Shown here: one piece after another, positions 1-10,438 of the stretch | Position numbering within the stretch: the stretch's first letter is position 1 | Layout of the letters: each line of letters opens with the position of its first letter | DNA from: Plantago elongata | Taxonomy: Eukaryota > Streptophyta > Magnoliopsida > Lamiales > Plantaginaceae | Direction: 5' to 3' | DNA length: 29,472 nucleotides | Assembly (NCBI GenBank): GCA_036897095.1 | Contig: JAYMSP010001712.1 | Location: 1-29,472, forward strand | Position numbers and translations under genes: made by a program | Notes under the pieces: generated by a model | Told to the model about the DNA's origin: nothing | Databases searched by the model: none | The model's input: only the letters and a program-made list of their open reading frames with translations

Positions 1-1830
1 GAAGATTGTGCTCTAGGCTGCTGGCAGACAAATCAGGTTCTATCCTAGCATCAAGAGGAATAGAATCTTGTATATCATAAATAGAAGAACCATCAAGCAT
101 GGTATTTGGAACAAGTAATGACTCAGACATATGAGTAGTGTCAGAATTGAGTATATCCAGTTTTAAAGGGAAAATATGTTCATAAAAGATAACGTCTCTA
201 TAAACAATAATTTTCTTGGTAGTTAAATGAAGAAGCTTATAGCATTTAACACCAATTGGATAATCAATGAAAACACATTTGTCTGAACTGGAGTCAAACT
301 TGGTTCTGTGAGAAGATATAGTGGCAACATAGCACAAACAACCAAACGTTCTGAGATGATCATAAGTAGCAGGTTTATTATAGAGCATCTCAAACGGAGT
401 TTTATGATTAAGCACAGAAGAAGGCAACCTATTGATGATATGGGTTGCAGTAAGCACACAAAAAGTCCAATAGGAAAGACCTAGGTTAAACTGAAATAAT
501 AAAGCTCTCGCAACCTGTAAAAGATGTTGGTGTTTCCGTTCCACAACTCCATTTTGTTGAGGAGTGTATACGCAAGAAGTTTGATGAATAATGCCATGCT
601 GGAGATAAAAATCATTCATGATAAACTCCACTCCATTATCAAAACGAACACATTTTCAAAAAGAAGAGGATTGAGTTTGAACAAGCTGATAAAAGTGGGT
701 CATGTGAATTTTAACCTCTGACTTAGCTTTCATTAAATATACCTAGGTGCACCAAGTGCAGTCATCAACAATGGTCAAAAAATACTTGTGACCTTGAAAA
801 CTACTAATAGCATACGGTCCCCAAATGTCAACATGCATAAGCTCAAAGGGTGCAATAGAGCAGGTCATACTAACAGGAAAGGATTTCCTCTTTTGTCTGG
901 AAAAATGACATATATCGCAAGGCTCATATTGTTTACAATGAGTTTGAACGCCGGAGATATGAGAAATAAATTTGAAAGAAGCATGACCTAGTTGATTGTG
1001 CCACAAAGATACATCAGCTGAAACAGAATTGACATTGGAAACATGCTCTGTGCAATTACATCAGAATCAGAACTGGGAATAGAAAGGTTAGAAGCTGGAG
1101 GAAAACTGAGATGGTAGAGGCCATTCTTTTGCTTAGCAAAGACAATCTCTTTGTAATTCAGAAGGTCCTGCAGATTGAAATCTTCAGAGCTAAAAAGAAG
1201 ACATTTGTCTTTGCTAAATAGATTATGACAATGAGATCTCCAGGTAAGACTACTTATAGACATCAGACTATAAATAAAGGAAGGAACATATAGCACATTC
1301 TTTAAGGCTAAATCATTAGTCAATCGTATGTCTCCAATGTAAGTAGCTACTGTGGTATGATTATTGGACAAGTTAATAACCACATGCACATGTGTTGGCT
1401 TGAAAGTGAAAAGGGATAAATCACAAGTCATATGATATGTGGCTCCAGTGTCTATGATCCATGTATGCACTATAGGATTACTTAAAATGGAGAAAAAACA
1501 TTTAGAGATATGCAAACCTGTAGCAGTAATCTCAGAAGGATCAACTGGAAGTGTAGCAACAACAACATTGGCTGAATGAACAAGAGGGGAACTAGCATAG
1601 TACTGTTGTTGAGCATGTTTCTGAAACGCCAAAAATTGAGTGAATTGATCATATGTGGCATAGTTAGTAATAGGATTCTCATCACAATAATCAGAATCAT
1701 CATGAGAGACATCAACTGCATTAGCATCAACTTGTCTTCTAGAACCACCTTTATTGTGCCTCCAACCGGGAGGGTAGCCAATTAATTGGAAACACGAATC
1801 TGCAGTGTGGTTTGTCATACGACAATTGGA
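1..1830 (-). pseudogene. copia pol region: protease, GAG-pre-integrase, integrase (partial)
   Basis: After the zinc-knuckle remnant the frame runs to 988 and carries the aspartic protease motif WIIDTGATYHM near 1450. A frameshift near 1060-1080 moves the reading to the frame that opens at 1006, which begins with the integrase zinc-binding segment (WHNQLGHASF... CDICHFSRQKR). The integrase core follows, with aspartates in the VDIWGPY and FDNGVEF segments and glutamate in [12 protein letters not shown] at 743-745 replaces a Trp expected in the DCTxxTWVYLMK segment, and TGA at 656-658 lies just before the second catalytic Asp. The frame then reads through the C-terminal part of integrase to base 1. 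Reverse transcriptase is not reached. Confidence 0.88.
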
Positions 1831-2715
1831 TCACCATTTCTTGGACTTAGCATTATCTTTCTGATAGCCATTGCCACGCATTCCATTATTTCTCAAAGGA
1901 GGTGGCCTGTAGGAGCCTGAATTGGACCGTGCTACCATTGCAGTGGAATCCATGGGGTTAGCAATTTGAGATGTGTAAAGCTGTCGTTGAACCTCTTCTT
2001 GTAACAAGTTAGAATACACTTGAGTTAAAGAAGGAACAGGATCCTGGAGTAGAAGCTAGTTGTGCAAGCTATGATAAGAATCGTCTAGGCCAACCAAGAA
2101 TTTCATGACATCGTCCCTCTACTGCGTTGCAGACACTTTATTTAGCAAGTTACAGGTACACCGTGATAACGTACCACAAGTGCAGGAAAGAATGGGTCGA
2201 TAACTTATTTATTCGTCCCAAATACACTTAAATTGATTGTAATACTGGGTTACATTCTGAGTACCCTTGGATAAACCACACAAAGATTTCTCTAGAGCAA
2301 AGACCCGCGGCCCATCAGATTTTTCATAACGAAACTTGATTTCCAACCATATTTCTCGAGCAGTTTCGCAATACAGCAGACTATTCCAAATATATTCCTG
2401 AAGGGAAAGATTGATCCAAGAAAGAACAAGGGAGTCAGCTTGCTCCCAAGCCTCATAAATCACCATATCAGAAACATCAGGAACTGCTACGGAACCATCA
2501 ATAAGTGCCAATTTCTTCTTGACACGAAGAGCGTGAATGGCAGATTTACTCCACGAGATATAATTTTCTCCGGTGAATATCATGGTGATGATCTGTAAAC
2601 CAGGATGATCCGCGGCATGGAGGAAGAAGGGAGAAGAAGCAGTGATCGCAGAAGTCATCCGCGGTTGTTGATCAGCCGGAGGCCTAGTCTCAGAATCGTC
2701 AGAAGTGCTCGCCAT
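1831..2715 (-). pseudogene. copia gag polyprotein region, interrupted
   Basis: The start codon is at 2713-2715. The first 168 residues are an intact copia-type gag N-terminus, including the F-x-G-x-N-Y-x-x-W motif (FTGENYISW) and the typical WLEIKFRYEKSDGPRVFALEKSL stretch. The same frame continues to 1831 but is cut by TAA at 2209-2211, TAG at 2119-2121, TAG at 2056-2058 and TGA at 1831-1833. Between the stops the frame still reads as gag, for example RDDVMKFLVGLDDSYHSL and LLLQDPVPSLTQVYSNLL. The stop at 1831 falls where the first Cys of a CX2CX4HX4C zinc knuckle is expected; the remaining C, H and C follow immediately. In a live element this protein forms the virus-like particle. Confidence 0.9.
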
Positions 2716-2915
2716 TGACGGTTTGGAGAAAGAATACGGTTACACAGGTAAATGAAGAATGTATCCAAAACTGGAACCCTTCAAAAAAACGGAGACCAAT
2801 AAAACAATTGATCGAAGATACGAATCAATTTGAGAAACAATCGATCGGTGACGAATCGTTAAACAAAGTAAACGGAAGATTACACAATATCATGCGATTG
2901 AAATTGAGATTTCAA

Positions 2916-2924
2916 CTGATACCA
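2916..2924 (-). other. retrotransposon primer-binding site (initiator Met tRNA)
   Basis: The minus strand reads TGGTATCAG directly after the LTR end ...GACA. This equals the first nine bases of the copia primer-binding site that pairs with the 3' end of initiator Met tRNA. The following bases (TTG) no longer match the usual AGC. Confidence 0.8.
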
Positions 2925-3120
2925 TGTCATATAGATAATATAAACATCTAATTGTATTGAAATTGGGAGAAACTCTCCAATGAATTTGATAACAAGTAAG
3001 TAAACTAACTAATGAGAACTTTATTTATACTAAAGAAACTAACTGCTAATACTTAAGAAACTAACTGATAATTTTAAAGAAACTAACTGCTCATGTAATT
3101 TAAAACATAACTCTAATGCA
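2925..3120 (-). repeat. 5' long terminal repeat of the copia element
   Basis: The LTR is bounded on the right by CA (minus-strand TG) at 3119-3120, or alternatively at 3106-3107, and on the left by TG at 2925-2926 (minus-strand CA) next to the primer-binding site. It is about 183-196 bp, short for copia. It holds three copies of a 16-bp unit upstream of a TATAAATA box on the minus strand (3022-3029). The 3' LTR is outside the window, so LTR-LTR dating is not possible here. Confidence 0.75.
3031..3090 (-). promoter_or_regulatory. three 16-bp direct repeats in the LTR U3 at 22-bp spacing
   Basis: Units at 3031-3046, 3053-3068 and 3075-3090 share the plus-strand core AAGAAACTAACTG; the first and third are identical over 16 bp. 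The start-to-start spacing is exactly 22 bp, about two helical turns. They lie just upstream of the LTR TATA box in the direction of transcription, where copia elements carry enhancer repeats. Their role as protein-binding sites is inferred. Confidence 0.6.
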
Positions 3121-3191
3121 AATAGGAAAAGAAACCGTGTTTCTCCAAAACACGTTTAACTCATGTGGCAATCTTGAACTTTGTTTGATCC

Positions 3192-3478
3192 TATCTTCCA
3201 CATATGAAGTTCTGTATTTGATGGCTTGAGCCAGTTTCTGGGACAGAACCACAGCATCCTCCAGTGCACAACAGGCGGCTTGTCCAAGATATGTTGTCAT
3301 CGGATGCCATGCATCACCAACAAGCAATACATTTCCTTTCGAGACAGGAGGGCTAATCCCAGGCCACATCCACCAGTCTAAAGTAGGAGAGTTCGTATAA
3401 GCGTGTCATCTGGTGTAGAGTTTACTATGTTTAGAAGTTCTGAAGGCCATCCTTTGAGCAATCACATCGTTTATTCCT
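3192..3478 (-). pseudogene. FAD monooxygenase last-exon remnant, copy A
   Basis: This stretch is closely similar to exon 6 of the intact gene at 4019-6062. It matches from the region encoding about residue 280 to the VED segment near residue 366. It keeps WPGISPPVSKGNV and GDAWHPMT, but the conserved GQG motif has become GQA. A 2-bp insertion near 3386-3391 shifts the frame just upstream, and downstream of the VED codons the sequence diverges completely. No other exon of this copy is present. The left boundary lies within 75-90 bp of the copia LTR. It looks like the body of a tandemly duplicated paralogue that has lost its ends. Confidence 0.88.
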
Positions 3479-3605
3479 TGAAGAGAATTAATAGTCAGGC
3501 TGCATTTTTATTTTTTTTGGCTAAGCAATAATCAGGCTTTCCTTGAAGAGGATCAAAAATCAATTTCAATGTACTAATCAACTTCAATGAGATTACCTTC
3601 TAAAT

Positions 3606-3745
3606 TCAGAGCTTTGTGTGTTCCATCTGTCCAATCGTAATAAACTCAGGCACACGAATATTGTTCCAAACATGACACACATCCAGATATTGGACTTTCT
3701 GGACAAATTCAACTGTAATCGTACAAATAGTATAAGTAAACCTAC
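3606..3745 (-). pseudogene. FAD monooxygenase C-terminal exon remnant, copy B
   Basis: The minus strand encodes a diverged version of the extreme C-terminus of the intact monooxygenase. YLDVCHVWNNIRVPEF aligns with NPDVCYLRNNILVPKL, and it ends in a QMEHTKL-like segment matching the LEHTNF end. It lies upstream of copy A in the transcription sense, yet it corresponds to the part downstream of copy A's segment. It is therefore the tail of a separate copy and not a continuation of copy A. It is more diverged than copy A, which suggests an older duplication. Confidence 0.72.
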
Positions 3746-3768
3746 TCTGCCAAAGATTTATAAGGAAG

Positions 3769-3838
3769 TCCGCTGTAGCACTGGTTAAATGCACTTTTCA
3801 ATGAAATTTGTGATCCGGGTTCGAAGCCTGGCAGCGGA
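3769..3838 (+). pseudogene. tRNA-like sequence (decayed tRNA or tRNA-derived SINE head)
   Basis: The 70-base segment folds like a tRNA. It has a perfect 7-bp acceptor stem (TCCGCTG 3769-3775 with CAGCGGA 3832-3838), T8-A9, a short D-arm with GG in the loop (3778-3792), and a 5-bp T-stem with one G-T pair around the loop TTCGAAG (3815-3831). The anticodon stem (3794-3810) is broken and the loop lacks U33, so no anticodon can be assigned. The following sequence is T-rich, as in Pol III terminators and SINE tails. A functional tRNA is unlikely. Confidence 0.5.
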
Positions 3839-4018
3839 GATTTCTTATTTCTTGGTTTTTTCCTTCTTTCATTCCTTGAGATTTTTGTATGGTACCCAAT
3901 GCAATGAATACAATAACATGTTACAAACTATAATGAATCACATGATAAACTTTGTTAGAAGAATTCAGAGTTGCGCTAACTTGCCCTTTCCCTTGAAGAG
4001 AATGAACAATCCAATGTA

Positions 4019-6062
4019 TTACACTAAAGGCTCAAAGTCGAAATTCGTGTGTTCCAACATTGGTCCAAGCCTAATTAGCTTAGGCACAAGAATATTGTTT
4101 CGAAGATAACACACATCTGGATTTTCAAGTTGCAATAAGCTACCAACTACATTTGCACGTATCGTGAGAGGGAAGATTCGCAACCACCTTTCGCTTCCAT
4201 ACGACCTAAATGCATCTTCCACAGATGAAGTTCTGTATTTGATGGCTTGAGCCAGTTTCTGGGACAGAACCACGGCATCCTCCAGTGCACAACATGCGCC
4301 TTGTCCAAGATTTGGTGTCATCGGATGCCATGCATCACCAACAAGCACTACATTTCCTTTCGAGACAGGAGGGCTAATTCCAGGCCACAGCCACCGGTCT
4401 ACAATAGGAGTTCGTATAATTGTGTCATCTGGCGTAGAGTTCACGATGTTAATTAGCTCTGAAGGCCATCCTTTAAGCAATCGCATCGTTTGTTCCCTTA
4501 GAATTGATGGATCACTGATCTTTGGACCTGTCATAAAAAACAACACAGATACATCATTTCATGAAAACGACTCATCATGACTGAGACATGGGTGTCGAAA
4601 TGTGTAGACTACCTAGTGTTGGGCTATTAAAGCAGACAAACCAATAAACCTTAGTAGGAGAAACAGGCACATATCCGACACGCACTCCTTTCCCGTACAT
4701 GTAGTTTACTGTTGGCTTAAATGGTTGCCCTGCAGGGTATATTGCAAGACCTCGAAAAGCACTATAGCCAACATATCTGGGATCTTGAAAGCCCATCCAT
4801 TTGGCCACTGGAGACCGTATTCCATCGCAAGCAATAACAATCTGAAGCAAGTTAGTGTTCCGCAAAATTTAGTCTCGTGTATGTATTACAGAGGCATTAG
4901 TAAAGTGCATAATCTAAGAATTGAAAATTTGTTTCAGGAAAAGTGACCTTAGCAGTTATCTGAGAACCATCTTCAAGTTTCAGCAGGGTGTCATCATTTT
5001 TGCTTGTCTCGATACTCTTGAGCTTGGAGGAGAAACGGATAGCATTTGGCACCAACTGATTAGCAAGTGCCTCCAATAGAACTCTCCTCTCTACAGGACG
5101 AACCTCTTGACTGCTCAGTGAAATGTCAGACATGTAACTCTGACTATCATCAACATGCTAGCAGAACATCAAGAAGAGTTACCTTGCATCCTCGTCTTTG
5201 AATGTGAACGAGCGTAGTTGTCTCCCATCCTCCGTTTTTATTGCCATCCTGATCAAATATGGTCACATGTAATGTAAGTAATTGACTATGGGTTATACAT
5301 TGGTTTCTGTCATACCATAGTCAATATATGTCTAAGAATTCGCGGTAAGTGTATGTAGTAAATGTTTATTCGAGATAAGCTCCAATTGAATCCATTAGGC
5401 CATATCGACTTAATAGTGATCATCTCATTGAGCTGTTGCACAAGAACAATTAATGTAACATGATATTCATGATATGCTGGTTAGTGATCAAGTTCTAGTT
5501 AGCCAAGCTCTAAATATCTAGTAACAATTACTAACACAGGTTATCGAAATCGAAGAACATAAATACACTTGAGAGTACACAAGTACATACCCTTGTATTT
5601 CAAGAAACTGGCTTCTGAGTTCGTTTCCAACTCCGATGGCATCCAACACTTTCCATCCGTTCTTGAAAAGTGTAAGCGAAGTTCCGCCTGTCCTAAGCGA
5701 CTCAGCTTGCTCAAGCACCAGCGAACCAATCCCTACCCTGCACTCATCACCATTACCAAGTCACAATCAGGAAGAAGATGATACTATCATGCATTAGAAT
5801 GACTTGTATATAAAATCATTCTAGTAGTCACTAAAAAGTTCCGCTGATAAATTCCGAACCTTTGGAGTGAAACTGCAGTAGCTAGGCCAGCAATACCTGC
5901 ACCTACGATCACAACATCTTCCTTCCGTAACTCCGGTCGAGAATTAGCCATTGACAGACATATAGGTGAGGCTCTAAATGAAGTTCTTCTCTGTAGGATA
6001 TGATATGCATTAGGCCGAGTCAATGGCAGCTTATTATGAGGCAGAGTCAAACTCATCGCCAT
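4019..6062 (-). CDS. FAD-dependent monooxygenase, plant MO1/CTF2-like
   Basis: Six exons on the minus strand join in frame: 6062-5860, 5737-5591, 5248-5183, 5110-4948, 4841-4613 and 4527-4019, giving 438 residues and a TAA stop. All introns are GT-AG. The protein has the FAD-binding GxGxxG motif (GAGIAG, 54-59) in a beta-alpha-beta fold, the DG motif (CDGIRS, 198-203) and the GD motif region (GDAWHPMTPNLGQG, 333-346). These are the signatures of class A flavoprotein monooxygenases (PHBH/UbiH fold). The N-terminal 45 residues are basic and Ser/Arg-rich and could be an organelle transit peptide. Plant relatives hydroxylate aromatic or related small substrates with NAD(P)H and O2, and some are pathogen-responsive; the substrate here is unknown. 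Two remnant paralogues lie downstream, so this is the surviving copy of a small tandem array. Confidence 0.93.
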
Positions 6063-7486
6063 GGATGATCAATGTGAGTGAGATTGACCATGTTTAGTGA
6101 GCCTTTTGGGGATGAAACGAGTGGAAGAGGATCAGCCAGTTAAAAGTTTGCTACTCCATACAATTTGCTTGGTCCACAACTCCACATAACATAATTCAAA
6201 TCTGCAACTACACATTAGGTCACCTTTCTTTTTAGTTGGGGAAATTGAAAATAAATCCCTCCAATCATGAGAAATTTGTAATGAGTTCACCACATAAAAC
6301 TTTTTTATATTATATTCTCGAGCCTCGTGTTATTCAATTATAATTTAATTTCATACATATTAAAATAAATATCTAATATAAATTGTAAAAATACATTTTC
6401 ATTAGTCTTTTAATGTTGTCAACAGGAGCTTGTTTTTGTAACGTGTCTAGACAAATTTTAATCCACCTTCAAAGTGAAAATTACCATTGCTAAATTATGT
6501 GCCGCTAGTGGTAAATGTTACTAAATGTTACCAAACATTTTAGGTTGGGTGCTTACTCCCGATAAGTACAGTGATTCAGTCCAATTTAACTCTACGTTTT
6601 TTATTTGATACGTATTGATAAATTTAAATTTAAAGATAATCTTGATAAGTTTACCTCGAACCCACATAAATATCGTAGGCGCAGCGGGCACATCTCAATC
6701 CCATCCTACGAAGAGCTAGGGTGGAGGGTGATTAGATTTCACAAGTGGAAAAAGAAAAGGCACTCTCTTCATGTCCGCGATATGTACACGGACAGTCACA
6801 GACTCACAGGACTAGTAAACAAATGTGTGCCAGTGTGCCACTTGCCCCGTCAACGTAATAACATTCAAAAGACTAAAATGACCTTCCAAAATTTAACTCT
6901 CTATCTCTTGGTTCTTAATTTAACTAATATCAATATTAATAGACACAACAAGATGAGAGATTGGAATTGTTTTTACGCAATCGCTTTCTCATCTACTTGG
7001 AAGTTAGATCCATTTCACAAACGTTTTGTTAACCTTTCCCTTTCTTGTTACGCATTAAATAGGTTGATGTCATAATTGTTATAGCCACCTAATATTTTAG
7101 GTGTTATTCATATCAATATTGTCATAAATTTCAACCAAGTTCAAAATTTGAACGAATTTTCATAAATCTATATCATACACAAAATCAAACAAAAAAAGAA
7201 ATATCAAGCTCCTGGTACATTGCAACGAGATTTTATTTTTTTCGTATAACATTACGAACATTAAATTCGTTTGGGAAGATGAAGGATAGAAGGACTAAAG
7301 AGTAATAGCAGATGGGTGAATTGTACACGCGGCTAAGTAAACGTCACAGCTCCGACAATTTAGGCTTCCCCTTTTAATTCCCCACTTGTCTATTAAAACA
7401 ACTTGTTATACAATTACAAGCTCTCTCATCTGATCATCATATTCATATCATTATTATTCTCAATACTGTTTCTCATTAGCATCTTG
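6063..7486. other. intergenic region between divergent monooxygenase and Rab genes
   Basis: This AT-rich stretch contains the 5' flanks of both genes. Close to the monooxygenase start is one TTGACC (6084-6089), a W-box core, but a single hexamer is weak evidence. An open frame of 156 codons at 6605-7075 (+) has no recognisable motif, a composition like the surrounding DNA and no promoter context, so I do not call it a gene. I see no transposon ends. Confidence 0.5.
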
Positions 7487-7494
7487 TATAAATA
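7487..7494 (+). promoter_or_regulatory. candidate TATA box of the Rab gene
   Basis: TATAAATA lies 127 bp upstream of the ATG at 7621. This leaves room for a 5' leader of roughly 95-100 bases, which contains CT-rich stretches (TCTCTCC, CTTTTTCAG) typical of plant leaders. Confidence 0.55.
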
Positions 7495-7620
7495 AACACC
7501 AATTACCACTAATCCTGAAATTCCATCAATAATTCTCTCCTTTTTCAGTCGTCTCTACCAATCTGATTTTTGCAGTAACTTTTTAATCTTCGATCGGTTC
7601 AATCAGATTTTGTTGCAGAT

Positions 7621-9544
7621 ATGAATCCTGAATAGTAAGCTAATTCGATCCTGTTTTCTGCTTTGTTGTTCAATTCGTCACGATTTCGTGTTATGTGATG
7701 CTATTATAATCGATCGATGATGGTGATCATGATGATGATGAGATTATGTGTGTTAGATCTCTGGTTGACCTCATTTCATTTGTTTTTACAGCGATTACCT
7801 TTTCAAGCTGTTGCTTATTGGAGATTCTGGTGTTGGCAAATCGTGTCTTCTTCTTAGGTTTGCTGTAAGTTTTTTTCCTTTCACTTTTTGAGATCATGAT
7901 GATGATGATTCGTATACTTCTTTTAGAGATTATGTGAATTAGACCTTTCTGTCCTGTATTCATATTTGCGAATTGTGTATGCTGCTGATTACTGATTGAT
8001 TGTTTGTCATAACTCATACGCTGCTGTGTGAGAACGAAAAACTGTCCACGGCTTGTTTTGGTTGTTTTGTGATTTGTCTGTCAATGTCTATCTACTCTGC
8101 TTGATATGTACTTCCTGGTTTTGTTCTGGCTATTGAGATATTTCAGCTTTTGCGTTTGTTGTTGATTGATAAACTCACGCGTGGGCAGATAATTGTGTGT
8201 GCATCATTGGTTACTGAGTAGCTACTTTGATTTTGTTTGTTCTTAATGTTGGCTTACTTTGCATTTCCAGGATGATTCGTATCTGGAGAGTTACATTAGT
8301 ACCATTGGTGTAGACTTTGTAAGTGATATGTTCCAGCTTACCCTTTTTTACAGCCAACCAGTTCTGTATTTCTGCTACTTATGAGAAACTGTGCTTCATG
8401 TTTTGTGTTATAGAAAATCCGTACGGTTGAACAGGATGGCAAGACCATTAAGCTGCAGATAGTAAGTTCTATATGTTTCCTTCTCTCATCAGTTTGTTTG
8501 TTTTCACGGGCAATCTTTTCCTATTGTGCAAGAGTACTAATCATTTATGCTTTTTGGATACGTGAAGTGGGATACTGCAGGCCAAGAACGATTTAGGACA
8601 ATTACTAGCAGCTACTATCGAGGGGCTCATGGAATCATTGTAAGCATTGTCAATAATTCGGTGCCTATCTAGTGTGGAATCTGCTTAGAGAATATGCCTA
8701 ATTTTGATCATACTTCTCAGGTAGTTTATGATGTGACTGATCAAGAGAGTTTTAACAATGTGAAGCAATGGTTGAATGAAATTGACCGATATGCAAGTGA
8801 CAATGTTAACAAGCTTCTTGTTGGGAACAAGGCTGACCTGACATCTCAGAAAGTTGTTTCCACTGAGACTGCTAAGGTAGATTGCTGGCTGCACACTCAT
8901 TATATTATTCACACTTTATGTTCGAAAGAGATGTTGGCAGAAGTCATTGCCTATGACAGTCTATTTTACTAGTTTGGTGATCTGTGAGAGTTATTGCCTA
9001 ATCCTGGCTAATGATCTATACTGCAATATTTGCATTTAGGGTCAATAGAATAATGAGCTGATACCTTACAAAATCCTGCATACTTGGCTTACAAGCTCTT
9101 GTTGTGTTACCCAGTTGGACATTCCTTATTCCCCTTAATCCTTCAGTAATAACTAATAAGCATCACAATTGATCTCTTGTGTTTGTATCAACTCAGGCAT
9201 TTGCTGATGAACTTGGAATCCCTTTTATGGAAACAAGTGCAAAAGATGCAACCAATGTGGAGCAGGCTTTCATGGCCATGACTTCTTCAATCAAGACCAG
9301 GTAACACTCATCGACAACATTGCTGTTAGAATTTGATTTAATTATTTGCACACTTTCAAGACCTAGACATGAAATAAGTGTATTTGTGCCAAGGATTGTA
9401 TCATTATCCCGGTTGGATACTGATGATATGCTCATACGTATTTTCAGAATGGCAAGTCAACCAGCTATGAACAATGCTAGGCCAGCAACAGTACAGATCA
9501 AGGGACAACCGGTTAACCAAAGCTCTGGCTGCTGCTCCACCTAA
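7621..9544 (+). CDS. RABD2: Rab GTPase, RABD2 class (Rab1/ARA-5 type)
   Basis: Eight exons join in frame: 7621-7634, 7792-7864, 8271-8318, 8414-8461, 8568-8639, 8721-8876, 9197-9300 and 9448-9544, giving 203 residues. All introns are GT-AG. The GTPase motifs are complete: P-loop GDSGVGKS (15-22), switch I with Thr40 in STIGVDF, switch II WDTAGQE (62-68), NKAD (121-124) and ETSAK (149-153). The C-terminus GCCST supplies two cysteines (200, 201) for double geranylgeranylation. Length and sequence match plant RABD2 proteins, which act in ER-to-Golgi vesicle transport. The first coding exon is only 14 bases, and its splice site makes an in-frame TAG if the intron is retained. The a/b/c paralogue cannot be decided from one sequence. 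Confidence 0.97.
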
Positions 9545-10438
9545 TTTGTTTTCATACCAGCAGAATGCAGTTACAGCTTTGCTCATTACGTGTAAAATAA
9601 CTCTTTAGTACTTGTGTTTGACTCTAAATCTATGGCTTTTACCTCAGCAGAACTATTTTTAAGCTCGATTCTTTGTATGTATCTGAACTCAGACTACCAA
9701 GACTTGAGCTTGTACAAAGAATATTGACGAATATCTTTCAATTCCTTTTCTTGTCCTAAATCACATGTTTTAATCTCATATCTTTCAATTACTTTTATCA
9801 CAGCACAGATTCTACTTTTGTGTTGTCTACTTGCAACCAGATAATCTTTACGCTGTAGAAAGGGCTTGTAACATATGGGTAACCGAGGGACATTGAGGTT
9901 CTTATAATCCTCTTAAAACAAAAAAAAAAACCCAAAGAGCAGGCAACTGCCATAAAGTTCCGTTAATTCAAATTGTAACACAGGTCTATAAAACAGAATA
10001 ACTTTACCTTAACAAAACAAAACATAACAAACGCAGTATCACCATTCAATTTTTTCTATCAATTAGCAGATCTTTGATACTTGTCATTCTCAAAAATGAA
10101 AAAAACCTGCCATTATGAAGACTGAGAAACAAGAGAATAAATGCTAAAATTTGTAGAACATAACAAAATTGTTTTTAATAAACTCCAAGACAAAACTGAT
10201 CCCATACTTAAAACAAAAAAGAACATAAACAAAAAAAAAGGACTCCTCTAACAGTCTAAATGGAGTATTCATGACAAGTCAAAGTCATCAAGGAACCATG
10301 GGTGTAAAAAAGCATCTTAATTTACACTCTGAAAATGACTAAGGTCTCCATGATATAAATGCAGGATCAGTTGCAAACCACCACAGCCACATAATTAAGA
10401 TATGATCAGCACAGAGCTGAGGTGCAAAAACATGTCCT
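9545..10438. other. convergent 3' region between Rab and RGG genes
   Basis: These 894 bp separate the two stop codons of convergent genes and should hold both 3' untranslated regions. The sequence is AT-rich with A-runs (9918-9929, 10227-10238). No ORF, RNA gene or repeat is evident. Confidence 0.5.

Larger units (their letters stand above)
1..3120 (-). mobile_element. Ty1/copia LTR retrotransposon, 5' part, decayed
   Basis: The element reads right to left. In order on the minus strand are the LTR (2925-3120), a primer-binding site matching the initiator Met tRNA (2916-2924), a leader, gag (2715 to about 1831), a zinc-knuckle remnant, protease, GAG-pre-integrase and integrase, which runs off base 1. 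Reverse transcriptase, RNase H and the 3' LTR are outside the window. The gag-protease-integrase order is diagnostic for copia, where integrase precedes reverse transcriptase. At least six nonsense codons and one frameshift break the polyprotein, so this copy cannot be autonomous. It lies directly beside a remnant of the monooxygenase last exon. The outer LTR border is uncertain (3107 or 3120), because both positions give a TG...CA LTR. Confidence 0.93.

Noticed and set aside
6084..6089. W-box as evidence for pathogen control of the monooxygenase
   Set aside because: It is a single hexamer within 25 bp of the start codon, expected by chance and badly placed.
6605..7075. 156-codon open frame on the plus strand upstream of the Rab gene
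   Set aside because: It has no recognisable domain, no promoter or splice context and a composition like the intergenic DNA. A chance ORF is more likely.
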